Shown piece after piece: positions 8,603 to 17,084 of a stretch of DNA of 27,381 bases. The stretch spans positions 1-27,381 of the forward strand of contig DATLFI010000328.1 in assembly GCA_035524895.1 (NCBI GenBank), given 5' to 3'. Position numbers and translations under genes: made by a program. Numbering within the stretch: the stretch's first letter is position 1; the number at the start of each line of letters is the position of its first letter. The DNA is from DATLFI01 sp035524895 (GTDB lineage Bacteria; Acidobacteriota; Thermoanaerobaculia; Multivoradales; Multivoraceae). The notes beneath the pieces are model-generated. The model was given only the letters and a program-made list of their open reading frames with translations, searched no databases and had not been told where the DNA came from.

Positions 8603-9904
8603 CTAGGACGGTCCCGCGCTCACCTCCACGCCCGACAGCAGCATCGTCGGCGCCCCGACGACGCCCCGGCCGCGGGGCACGAATCGCAGATCCCTACCGA
8701 CTCCGGCGACGCCGCGCAGCAGCGAGCGCAGCGAGCCGTGGAGTCGAACGCCCTTCACCGGGGCGCTAGGGCGGCCGCCGACCACCGCGAAGCCGAGCAC
8801 GGGCACGGCGAAGCGATCGCCCTCGGGATCGATCGTCGCGGGCCCCTCGATGTCGAGGAAGTAGTAGCCCCGGGCCAGATCTCCGAGCAGCCCGGCGACG
8901 CTCTGTCGCGGGTCGGGCTGCACGAACAGGTGGCTTGGTCCAGGATCGGGGAGATCGCGCCATCCCACTCTTCGCGAGCACCCGCTCACCCTCCCGTCCA
9001 GGCGTTCCCACCATGGCCGCAAGGACTGCACCAGCTCCCCGCGCTCGATCAACGTCACCTTGCGCGTCGGCACACCCTCGCCGTCCACCGGCGCGCTGAG
9101 CAGTCCATCGCGGCGGCCCCCGTCGTCGACCAGCGTGAGCTGCTCCGACGCGATTCGGCCCTGGGGATCCGCCAGCGCTCGGAGGATGCGCAGCCCGTGC
9201 GCACCGATCAGGAACGGCGCCAACGCCTCGAGCAGCGCCGCACCGATGTCGCTGCCGATCAGCACCTCGGCGCGGTCGCGATCCACCGGCGCCCCGCGAT
9301 CCAGGATCGCGAGCCGATCGGCAAGCCGGCGGGCCACCGCTGATACGTCCAGGCGACGCGGCTCGCGTTCGGCGACCTGCACCTCGACTCGGTGCTCCCC
9401 CAGGCGCGCCCACGCGCGCAGGCTGCAGAGCCGCGCGCGATACGACGCGGCGACGCCTCGGCTGCTAGCGATGGTGATCTCCGCGGACCCGTCCTCGAGC
9501 TGCGCCCGCAGCAGCCGCGCGCCCGGCAGCTCCGCGCCCAGGGCGCGCTCGATGCTCGCGAGCAAGCCCACCGCCTCGGTGTCGCTGGCCAAGGGCGCGT
9601 CGAGGTCCGGCGGCGGCGTCCACTGCGGCGCCTCGGGCGCGGGCAGGGCGAGTCCCTGGCCGTCGGGCTCCGGCCAGGCGGCGCGACAGGCGTGCCCGCT
9701 CTCTGCGGTGAAGAACGACGCCCGCTCGGTCCCCGCGCGCACCGCCCACCCCTCTTCCTGGGCGTGTCCGCCGAGGTGCCGGTCCGCGACGGTTGCGGTG
9801 CTCCGCGTGCGACCCTTCTTGTAGAACACCTCGACGTATTCGAGGCCTCGGCTTCGCAGGTCCTCGATCACCTCGAGCACGTCCTCGGGGAGGCTGCGGA
9901 TCAT
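8603..9904 (-). CDS. pmbA: TldE/PmbA-like subunit of TldD-type metalloprotease
   Basis: This 433-aa protein belongs to the TldD/PmbA family. The middle and C-terminal parts carry family features such as LIGSDIGAALLEALAPFL, the EGVPTRKVTLIERGEL strand and a C-terminal GDRFAVPVLGFAVVGG block. It lacks an HExxxH motif, as expected for the TldE/PmbA partner that pairs with catalytic TldD. In Escherichia coli the heterodimer degrades unfolded peptides and trims microcin B17 leader. The start ATG at 9904-9902 overlaps the tldD stop in an ATGA junction, so the two subunits are probably made in equal amounts. An upstream in-frame extension to 9985 is rejected because it lies within tldD. Sequence similarity to well-known PmbA looks modest, so the subunit name is partly from context. 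Confidence 0.85.
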   Translation of the reverse strand: MIRSLPEDVLEVIEDLRSRGLEYVEVFYKKGRTRSTATVADRHLGGHAQEEGWAVRAGTERASFFTAESGHACRAAWPEPDGQGLALPAPEAPQWTPPPDLDAPLASDTEAVGLLASIERALGAELPGARLLRAQLEDGSAEITIASSRGVAASYRARLCSLRAWARLGEHRVEVQVAEREPRRLDVSAVARRLADRLAILDRGAPVDRDRAEVLIGSDIGAALLEALAPFLIGAHGLRILRALADPQGRIASEQLTLVDDGGRRDGLLSAPVDGEGVPTRKVTLIERGELVQSLRPWWERLDGRVSGCSRRVGWRDLPDPGPSHLFVQPDPRQSVAGLLGDLARGYYFLDIEGPATIDPEGDRFAVPVLGFAVVGGRPSAPVKGVRLHGSLRSLLRGVAGVGRDLRFVPRGRGVVGAPTMLLSGVEVSAGPS

Positions 9905-11217
9905 GCCGGCTCCACCTCGACACCCTCGAGGCGCAGACCGCACGCGGTCGCCCACACCGGCAGGCGCTGGCCTTCCTTGGCGCACCAGCCGGCGCCGCCG
10001 CTGCGCCCCTCGTCGCCCACCGCGGTGACCGCCGCGAGCAGGTCGGCGACGCGGCCGCGCAGGCGCAGCCGGCCGACCCGCTCGCCCAGGCCGCCGGTGC
10101 CGATGCGCCGGGCGCAGCTCGCCTCCACCGCGAAGGTGCCGGCGAGCGGGTCGAGCCGACCGCGGGCGAACTCCTCGACGAAGAGCCCGCCATGCGCCTG
10201 CGAGATCAGGTCTGCTGCCGGGGTCGCGCCGGGCAGCAGCTCGAGGTGGCTCGAGCGCGGAGAAGGGGCTTGGTGGCGACTGCCGCGACGAGCTGCGCCC
10301 GGCTGGAGGGCGCCAGTGCGCTCAGCCCAGAACCTGTCGGCAAGGGGCTCCTCGACTCGTCCGGCGCGCAACAACCACCGCCGGCGCACCGGAACGCCCT
10401 CGTCGTCGGCCTGCCGGCGCACCCTGGCGGGAGCGTTGCCGGGATCGTCGAGCAGGCTCAGCAGGGGGCTCCCGAGCTCGACCCCAATGGCAGAAGCTGG
10501 ATTGCCGGTGAGTGCCAGGTTGTCGGCCTCGAGCGTGTGCGCCACCACCTCGTGCAGCAGCACCGCGGCTGCTGCCGGCGCCAGCACGAGCACGCGTGGT
10601 CCCGGCTCTGGGGGTGGCGCGTCGCGTGCTCGAAACTGCTCTGCCAGCGCACGGGCGAGCGCTCCGGCGGCTGCCACGTCGAGATCCGCCAGCAAGGTGC
10701 CGTAGCGCCCGCCGGGCAGCTCGGCCGCGACGCTGTAGAAGACCTCCTCCTCCGCGCTGGCGATCAGCCGCGGGCCGATCACCTGCACCTGTCGAAGGTG
10801 TCTCCTCAGCTTCAGTCGCAGGGGGAGCGCGGCTCGCCTCTCGCGCAGCGCCACCAGCAGCCGGTCGGGGAACTGGAGCAGCTCGGAAGCCTCGGGCGCG
10901 GTCGACCAGTCCGGTAGCGCGATGCCGTCGAACACCGGCGGGGTGGGCGGCATCACCCGCGCCACCCGGCGGTAGGCGGCACGGAGCTGGTCGGCATCGA
11001 CACCGTCCGCGCTGACCCGCCAAGCCTGGTCCGGCTTCTCCAAGCGGACCGCGAAACCGCTCTCGCGCCGGCAACGCAGGCCGGGACCTGGGCCCCCGGT
11101 CTGCACTTCGACCTCCTCGAGGCGCTCGAAGTAGGCGTCGACCTGATCGCCCTGTCCGGGATCGAGCAGGGCCAGTGCCCGCGCGATGCGGGCCGGGTCG
11201 AAGCCGGGGAAGTCCAC
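9901..11217 (-). CDS. tldD: TldD-like zinc metalloprotease, catalytic subunit
   Basis: This 438-aa protein carries the catalytic HExxxH motif as HEVVAH, with H222, E223 and H227. The following LEADNLALTGNPAS corresponds to the TldD segment after the motif. The third zinc ligand expected in TldD, a cysteine in a CGKxGQ-like block near the C-terminus, is present as CAKEGQ (C412). All metal ligands therefore appear intact. With the overlapping tldE gene it should form the TldD/TldE heterodimer, a cytosolic peptidase of unfolded peptides. The start is GTG at 11217-11215, without a strong ribosome-binding site. It is somewhat shorter than E. coli TldD. It is divergent from the carboxylase gene, with about 100 bp between them. 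No modified-peptide precursor gene is visible nearby, so the substrate is unknown. Confidence 0.9.
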   Translation of the reverse strand: MDFPGFDPARIARALALLDPGQGDQVDAYFERLEEVEVQTGGPGPGLRCRRESGFAVRLEKPDQAWRVSADGVDADQLRAAYRRVARVMPPTPPVFDGIALPDWSTAPEASELLQFPDRLLVALRERRAALPLRLKLRRHLRQVQVIGPRLIASAEEEVFYSVAAELPGGRYGTLLADLDVAAAGALARALAEQFRARDAPPPEPGPRVLVLAPAAAAVLLHEVVAHTLEADNLALTGNPASAIGVELGSPLLSLLDDPGNAPARVRRQADDEGVPVRRRWLLRAGRVEEPLADRFWAERTGALQPGAARRGSRHQAPSPRSSHLELLPGATPAADLISQAHGGLFVEEFARGRLDPLAGTFAVEASCARRIGTGGLGERVGRLRLRGRVADLLAAVTAVGDEGRSGGAGWCAKEGQRLPVWATACGLRLEGVEVEPA

Positions 11218-11283
11218 GGCGGCATCTTAGATGCGCCTTCGGCGCACGGCACTCGGGGCGCGGCAGAACTCGGGCCGCACCGC

Positions 11284-11289
11284 TATGAT
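11284..11289 (+). promoter_or_regulatory. Candidate -10 box upstream of the carboxyltransferase gene
   Basis: TATGAT at 11284-11289 is one base from the sigma-70 -10 consensus and lies 34 bp before ATG 11324. No good -35 box is seen 16-18 bp upstream. It helps to choose 11324 as the start over the in-frame ATG at 11285, which overlaps this box. Confidence 0.35.
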
Positions 11290-11323
11290 AGGTCCACGCT
11301 CGGCACCAAGAACCGCCGCACCC

Positions 11324-12889
11324 ATGGCAGACACCAGCACCCGCGACGGCCAGCTCGCCGCCCTGCAAGAACGCCTCGACGCGGCGCGCGCGGGCGGCGG
11401 GCCGGAGCGCACGAAGAAGCAGCACGAGGCGGGCAAGCTGACCGCGCGCGAGCGCGTCGAGATGCTGCTCGACCCAGGCTCGTTCGTCGAGATCGACGCG
11501 CTGGTCGTGCACCGCTGCGGCGACTTCGGGATGGCCGAGCAGCGGATTCCCGGCGACGGTGTGGTCGGCGGCTACGGCACCGTCGACGGTCGGCTGCTGT
11601 ACGTGTTCGCGCAAGACTTCACGGTCTTCGGAGGCTCCCTGTCGGAGACCAATGCGCGCAAGATCTGCAAGCTGATGGACCTGGCGGTAGAGAACGGCGC
11701 TCCCATCGTGGGCCTCAACGACTCGGGCGGCGCTCGTATCCAGGAGGGCGTGGCCTCCCTCGGCGGCTATGCCGACATCTTCCTGCGCAACACGCTCGCC
11801 TCCGGCGTGGTGCCGCAGATCAGCGCGATCATGGGGCCTTGCGCCGGCGGCGCCGTGTACTCACCCGCGATCACCGACTTCGTGTTCATGGTCGAGGGCA
11901 CCAGCTACATGTTCGTCACCGGCCCCGAGGTCATCCGCACGGTGACCCACGAAGAGGTGACCATGGAGGAGCTCGGCGGCGCCCACACCCACGCCACCAA
12001 GAGCGGTGTCAGTCACTTCACCGAGGGGAGCGACGCCGCCTGCCTGCTCGCGATCCGCGAGCTGCTCTCCTACCTGCCGAGCAACAACTTGGACGACCCG
12101 CCGGTGTTCGAGTGTCGCGACGATCCCGAGCGCGAGGTGCCCGAGCTCGATCACCTGGTGCCGGTCGATCCCAACAAGCCGTACGACATCAAGACGTTGA
12201 TCGCGGCGGTGGTCGACGGCGGCGCGATGTTCGAAGTGCACGCGGAGTACGCCCGCAACCTCGTGGTCGGCTTCACCCGCATCGCCGGTCGCAGCGTGGG
12301 AGTGGTGGCCAACCAGCCCAACTACCTCGCCGGCGTCCTCGACATCGACGCCTCGCTCAAGGGCGCTCGCTTCGTGCGCTTTTGCGACGCCTTCAACATA
12401 CCCCTGCTGACCTTCGAGGACGTGCCCGGCTTTTTACCCGGGACGCAGCAGGAGTTCGGCGGCATCATCAAGCACGGGGCCAAGCTGCTCTATGCCTTCG
12501 CCGAAGCCACCGTGCCGAAGGTCACCGTGATCACGCGCAAGGCCTACGGCGGCGCATACTGCGTGATGGCGAGCAAGCATCTGCGCACCGACGTCAACCT
12601 CGCCTATCCGACCGCGGAGATCGCGGTGATGGGACCCGGCGGCGCCGTCAACATCCTCTACCGCCGCGAGCTGCAGGAGGCTGGCGACCGGGGCGACGAG
12701 GTGCGCCAGCGGCGAGTGGCGGACTACCGCGAGAAGTTCTCCAACCCCTACGTGGCCGCGGAGCGCGGCTTCGTCGACGCCGTGATCGCGCCCCGCTTCA
12801 CGCGACGCGAGGTAGCCCGAGCGCTGCGGCAACTCCACAGCAAGCGCGTCGCCAACCCTGCGCGCAAGCACGGGAACCTCCCGCTCTAG
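11324..12889 (+). CDS. Acyl-CoA carboxylase carboxyltransferase (PccB-type)
   Basis: This 521-aa protein is the fused two-domain carboxyltransferase of propionyl/acetyl-CoA carboxylases (PccB/AccD5 type, usually 510-540 aa). It transfers carboxyl from carboxybiotin to an acyl-CoA. Family blocks include KLTARERVEMLLDPGSFVE, VGLNDSGGARIQEGV, SAIMGPCAGGAVYSPA, DVPGFLPGTQQE and PTAEIAVMGPGGAVNILYRR. At the site thought to tune acyl-chain choice (GGAYx, Asp in many PccB proteins) this enzyme has Cys413, so propionyl specificity cannot be asserted. No biotin carboxylase or biotin carrier subunit is in the window. ATG 11324 is chosen because the family starts shortly before LAALQERLDAARAGG; in-frame starts at 11231 and 11285 are less likely. 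It precedes purE by 45 bp on the same strand. Confidence 0.92.
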   Translation: MADTSTRDGQLAALQERLDAARAGGGPERTKKQHEAGKLTARERVEMLLDPGSFVEIDALVVHRCGDFGMAEQRIPGDGVVGGYGTVDGRLLYVFAQDFTVFGGSLSETNARKICKLMDLAVENGAPIVGLNDSGGARIQEGVASLGGYADIFLRNTLASGVVPQISAIMGPCAGGAVYSPAITDFVFMVEGTSYMFVTGPEVIRTVTHEEVTMEELGGAHTHATKSGVSHFTEGSDAACLLAIRELLSYLPSNNLDDPPVFECRDDPEREVPELDHLVPVDPNKPYDIKTLIAAVVDGGAMFEVHAEYARNLVVGFTRIAGRSVGVVANQPNYLAGVLDIDASLKGARFVRFCDAFNIPLLTFEDVPGFLPGTQQEFGGIIKHGAKLLYAFAEATVPKVTVITRKAYGGAYCVMASKHLRTDVNLAYPTAEIAVMGPGGAVNILYRRELQEAGDRGDEVRQRRVADYREKFSNPYVAAERGFVDAVIAPRFTRREVARALRQLHSKRVANPARKHGNLPL

Positions 12890-12934
12890 CCCCCCGCCGA
12901 ACCCGTTTCGCGCCATAGACCTCGAGGAAAATCC

Positions 12935-13450
12935 ATGCCTGCGGCTACCACCCCGCCGATCCGCGTCGGCATCGTCATGGGCAGCGACTCGGACTGGCCG
13001 GTGATGATCGAGGCCAAGAAGATCTGCGACCAGTTCGGCGTCGGCAGCGAGGCCCGCGTGCTCTCGGCACACCGCACGCCCGACGAGGCCTCGAAGTGGG
13101 CACGCAGCGCCGTCGCCCGCGGGCTACGCGTGCTGATCGCCGGCGCTGGCGGAGCGGCACACCTGCCGGGCGTCGTCGCGGCGATGACCCTGCTGCCGGT
13201 GATCGGCGTGCCGATCGCGAACGGCGCGCTGCAGGGCGTGGACGCTCTGCTTGCCATCGTCCAGATGCCGCGCGGCATCCCGGTGGCCACTGTCGGTGTC
13301 GGTCGGGCCGACAACGCCGGGCTCCTCGCGATCCACATCCTGGCGGTAGGCGACGACGAGATGCGCGGCCGTCTCGCGGCGTTCCGCGACGCGCAGCGCG
13401 ATCAAGTCCTAAAGGCCGACGCGCGCATCCGCCAGGAGCAGCAGCGATGA
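12935..13450 (+). CDS. purE: N5-carboxyaminoimidazole ribonucleotide mutase
   Basis: This 171-aa class I PurE interconverts N5-CAIR and CAIR in purine synthesis. Visible motifs are MGSDSDW (from residue 15), SAHRTP at 44-49 with the catalytic-type H46, GAGGAAHLPG at 70-79 and IVQMPRGIPVATV. A GAGG ribosome-binding site lies 7 nt before ATG 12935. The stop overlaps rpiB in an ATGA junction. The partner ATP-dependent synthase purK is not next to it. The loop that often reads PVxSxxLxG in class I enzymes reads PIANGALQG here, so a commonly conserved serine is replaced. The rest of the active site looks intact. Confidence 0.95.
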   Translation: MPAATTPPIRVGIVMGSDSDWPVMIEAKKICDQFGVGSEARVLSAHRTPDEASKWARSAVARGLRVLIAGAGGAAHLPGVVAAMTLLPVIGVPIANGALQGVDALLAIVQMPRGIPVATVGVGRADNAGLLAIHILAVGDDEMRGRLAAFRDAQRDQVLKADARIRQEQQR

Positions 13451-13893
13451 AAGTCGCGATCGGCGCCGACCATGCCGGCTTCGCGCTCAAGGAGGAGCTG
13501 CGTCGCGACCTGACGGCGGCAGGCCACGACGTGCGCGACCTCGGCACCGACTCCCCCACCAGTGTGGACTACCCCGACTTCGCACTCGCCGTGGCGCGAG
13601 CGGTGCAGTCGGGCGAAGCGGAGCGCGGCATCCTGATCTGCGGCACGGGCATCGGCATGGCGATGACGGCGAACCGGGTCCCAGGCGTGCGCGCCGCCTC
13701 GTGCAGCGAGTGCTACTCGGCACGCATGGCGCGCGCCCACAACGACGCCAACGTGCTGGCCATGGGCTCGAGGGTGGTGGGAAGCGGAGTGGCCGCCGAT
13801 CTGGTGCGGTTGTTCCTCGAGACCCCGTTCGAGGGCGGCAGGCACGAAGAACGGGTGCGCAAGATCGAGAGCGAGAGCTCTCGCGCGCGTTGA
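13447..13893 (+). CDS. rpiB: Ribose-5-phosphate isomerase B
   Basis: This 148-aa protein belongs to the RpiB/LacA/LacB family and interconverts ribose 5-phosphate and ribulose 5-phosphate in the pentose phosphate pathway. It begins with the family signature MKVAIGADHAGFALK, with D8 and H9 in the substrate site. C65 in ICGTGIGMAM is the expected catalytic base. H98 and N99 in AHNDANVLAMGSR match the conserved ring-opening and phosphate-site region. Length is typical. ATG 13447 overlaps the purE stop by 4 bp, so the genes are translationally coupled. That makes sense because ribose 5-phosphate feeds purine synthesis through PRPP. The stop codon falls inside a strong hairpin shared with the convergent folC gene. 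Confidence 0.95.
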   Translation: MKVAIGADHAGFALKEELRRDLTAAGHDVRDLGTDSPTSVDYPDFALAVARAVQSGEAERGILICGTGIGMAMTANRVPGVRAASCSECYSARMARAHNDANVLAMGSRVVGSGVAADLVRLFLETPFEGGRHEERVRKIESESSRAR

Positions 13894-13929
13894 GCCGCAC
13901 CCTCGTCGGCGAGGGGAGTGGGGCTCAAC
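13889..13929. terminator. Symmetric hairpin containing both rpiB and folC stop codons
   Basis: GTTGAGCC at 13889-13896 is the exact reverse complement of 13922-13929. Inside, CAC/GTG and CCTCG/CGAGG pair around a TCGG loop, giving a long imperfect stem. The rpiB stop (13891-13893) lies in the left arm and the folC stop (13925-13927) in the right arm. The position between convergent genes suggests a bidirectional terminator. No U-tract is seen. Confidence 0.6.
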
Positions 13930-15258
13930 CCGTGGCGAGAGCTGCCGCCGCCACCGGCACGCCGAACCGCTGGCGCAGGAGCATCCGTACCGCGCCCACC
14001 AGATAGAGCGAGCCGCACACCACCAGCTCGCGCTGTCCTCCGCCTTCGAGCGCGGCACCTAGAGCATCGGCTACCCGCGGCCTGACCGCGGCCCCAGGTG
14101 CCGAGCCCTCCAGCTCCTCGGCGGGCAAAGCCTTCGGGCTCGGGGGCTCGGTGAGTGTCACGCGCTCGAACATCGGGACGAGGAGGCGCAGCGTGCTCTC
14201 CGCGCGCTTGCCCTGGAGCGCGCCGAACAGGAGGTCGCGGCCGGCCGGTGCGACGACGCTCCGGAGGTAGTCCGCGAGCGCGACCACGCCGCCCTCGTTG
14301 TGGGCGCCGTCGAGCAGCACCCGACCACCGCCGGGCAGATCCACCGTCTCCAGACGGCCAGGCCAACACGCCCGGTCGACGCCGGCCTCGACCGAGACCC
14401 TGTCGATCCGCGCGAGCCGAAGCGTCCGCAGCTGTTCGGCGGCACGCACCGCGAGTGCGAGGTTGATCGCCTGGTGACGGCCCCGCAACCGCGAGTGCAC
14501 TTCGTACTCGGCTTCAGGAGTGCGGAGGTGGAAGTCCCACCGCTCGCCAGACGCGCTCGGGCCCAACACCGCGACAGTGACCTCATCCTCCACGAAACGC
14601 AGGTCGCTTCCGGCTTCGCCTGCTGCTCGTAGCAAGGCCTCTCGCACTTCGTCGTTGGCGGCACAGGCGAGCGCTTGGCGCCCCGGTCGCAGGATGCCGG
14701 CCTTCTCGCGCGCGATCTGCGCCAGCCGCGACCCCAGGTGCTCCTCGTGGTCGTAGCCGATCGCGGTGATGACGGAGAGAGCCGGCTGGCTGGAGTTGGT
14801 GGCGTCGAGGCGGCCGCCGAGTCCAACCTCGGCCACGGTGACGTCGACCCGCGCCGATGCGAAGTGCAGGAACGCCGCGGCGGTCAAGGCCTCGAAGTAG
14901 GTAGGCCGCTCGCCGTCCTCCGGTGCCGCCTCGAGCACACGGGACAGGGCCGCCAGGAGGGGCTCGGCCTCGATCGCCACGCCGTCCACGCGGATGCGCT
15001 CTTGGACCGACTCCAGGTGCGGCGACGTGTAGAGCCCGACGCGGGCGCCGCTGGCCCGCAGGATCGACGACAGGAAAGTCGCCGTGGACCCCTTGCCGTT
15101 CGTTCCCGCGACCAGCACCGTCGGGACGGCCAGCTCCGGCGAGGCCAGCCGCTCGAGCAGCCCACGGATGCGCTCGAGCCCGAGACGCTGGCCCCACATC
15201 TCGAGACCCTCGAGGAGCGAAGCAAGCCGACGCGCCGCCTCCGCTGGGTTGGCCGGGC

Positions 15259-15262
<4 letters not shown>
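13925..15262 (-). CDS. folC: Folylpolyglutamate/dihydrofolate synthase, apparent CTG start
   Basis: FolC adds L-glutamate to dihydropteroate and/or tetrahydrofolate using ATP. From the proposed start the protein is 445 aa, a typical length. It shows the P-loop VAGTNGKGSTATF (GTNGKGST at 53-60), LYTSPHLESVQERI, FEALTAAAFLHFA, EVGLGGRLDATN, GYDHEEHLG, REKAGIL and VLLDGAHNEGG. The conserved N-terminal helix before RLGLERIRGLLERL needs about 25 residues upstream, yet no ATG, GTG or TTG is in frame there. A CTG at 15262-15260 overlaps the accD TGA as CTGA and has GAGG 6 nt upstream, so I infer a CTG start. ATG at 15199-15197 (424 aa) would remove the first helix and is the alternative. Longer open frames upstream are shadows of accD. 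The accD-folC order is common in proteobacteria. Confidence 0.93.
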
Positions 15263-16146
<884 letters not shown>

Positions 16147-16167
16147 AGGGTGGAGAGCGAAGGCTTC

Positions 16168-16196
16168 ACAGTAGCGGACCGCAGGAATCGCGGCAA
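16168..16196 (-). promoter_or_regulatory. Candidate accD promoter
   Basis: On the minus strand TTGCCG (16196-16191) and TACTGT (16173-16168) are separated by exactly 17 bp. The match is 4/6 for the -35 and 3/6 for the -10, with the key TA...T kept. The predicted start is about 15 bp before the accD ATG. Weak match, good placement. Confidence 0.35.
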
Positions 16197-16241
16197 GGAC
16201 GCGGAGGTGCGACTTGGCCGGCGTCGAGCTCGGGCAGCCAC

Positions 16242-16270
16242 CTGTCGTGCAGGAGCCAGCGGGCTACAAT
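16242..16270 (+). promoter_or_regulatory. Candidate ruvC promoter
   Basis: TACAAT at 16265-16270 matches the -10 consensus at 5/6. The hexamer 17 bp upstream, CTGTCG at 16242-16247, matches the -35 only 3/6. Placement is about 50 bp before the ruvC GTG. Confidence 0.4.
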
Positions 16271-16322
16271 CGGCTCCTCGGGCCCCAGCCGCAACGACCG
16301 TCCACACGAGGAACCCGCCGGC

Positions 16323-16844
16323 GTGATAATCCTCGGTCTCGATCCTGGCAGCCGCATCACCGGCTACGGCGTGATCCGCCGCGAGGGCGCCAAGGTGACC
16401 GTGCTCGCCGAGGGCTGTATCGAGACGGACGTCGAGCTTCCGCCAGCGTCCCGCTTGGCTCGGCTGGCGCTCGAGGTCGAGACCCTGGTCGACCGGGTGA
16501 GACCCGACGCCGCGGCGCTGGAGAGCACCTTCCATGGCCGCAACTCCCGATCCCTCATCGTGTTAGCGCAAGCGCGCGGCGCCATCCTCACGGCTCTGGG
16601 CCGGCGGTCGCTGCCGGTGGCGGAGTACGCCCCTGCCGAGGTGAAGGCCGCGGTAACCGGCAACGGTCGGGCCGACAAGCGGCAGGTGGCGCGCATGGTG
16701 GATCTGCTGCTCGGGCTGCGCGCGCGCCAGCGCTCCGCCGACGCCACCGACGCGCTGGCGCTCGCGCTATGCTACGCCCAGCGTTACCGCCTGGACGTGC
16801 TCCGAGACCAGCCATCGAGGGCCTGGATCGCAACGAGGCGGTGA
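16323..16844 (+). CDS. ruvC: Crossover junction endodeoxyribonuclease RuvC
   Basis: This 173-aa RuvC resolves Holliday junctions by paired nicking. The four acidic metal ligands are visible: D7 in GLDPGSRITGYGV, E67 in ALESTFHGRN, and D140 and D143 in SADATDALALAL. The length is normal. The start is GTG 16323 with GAGGA about 10 nt upstream. ruvA and ruvB, which commonly follow ruvC, are absent; the next gene is exbB after a 240-bp gap. The last 20 or so residues are outside the conserved core. Transcription is probably independent, divergent from accD. Confidence 0.96.
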   Translation: MIILGLDPGSRITGYGVIRREGAKVTVLAEGCIETDVELPPASRLARLALEVETLVDRVRPDAAALESTFHGRNSRSLIVLAQARGAILTALGRRSLPVAEYAPAEVKAAVTGNGRADKRQVARMVDLLLGLRARQRSADATDALALALCYAQRYRLDVLRDQPSRAWIATRR

Positions 16845-16922
16845 GGTCGAGACCGGTCCGCCACGCCCTTCCCAGTCCACTCCGCATCGTGCTCGCGAAC
16901 CCCTGTCTCGCCAAAATCGCTG

Positions 16923-16931
16923 TGTTATGAT
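16923..16931 (+). promoter_or_regulatory. Extended -10 promoter candidate for the exbB operon
   Basis: TGTTATGAT at 16923-16931 combines an extended -10 TGn with TATGAT (5/6). Extended -10 promoters can work without a good -35, and none is seen here. Transcription would start near 16938, leaving a leader of about 145 nt before exbB. Confidence 0.5.
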
Positions 16932-16962
16932 CCCGCCCCTGCTCGCCGGCTGACATGCACAT

Positions 16963-17055
16963 CTTTGCAAAGTTCACCGGGGAGGGGGCTTGGTTCGCAC
17001 GACCGGCAATCGCACGGCACACCGGGTCCCGGGAACTCACCCCCGCACTCGCGGG
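16963..17055 (+). promoter_or_regulatory. exbB leader with 10-bp palindrome and small hairpin
   Basis: The leader holds a perfect palindrome CTTTGCAAAG at 16963-16972, about 25 nt after the predicted transcription start. A small hairpin follows at 17042-17055 (CCCGC, loop ACTC, GCGGG). The palindrome could be an operator. No known riboswitch fold is recognised. Function is unproven. Confidence 0.3.
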
Positions 17056-17084
17056 TCTAACTTCAAGGCAGAGGAGGTTGTCAC

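Noticed and set aside
8595..8606. CTAGG-AG-CCTAG palindrome between the TPR and tldE genes as a terminator
   Set aside because: The stem is 5 bp with a 2-nt loop, too small and weak to form a terminator; it includes the tldE stop and is probably chance.
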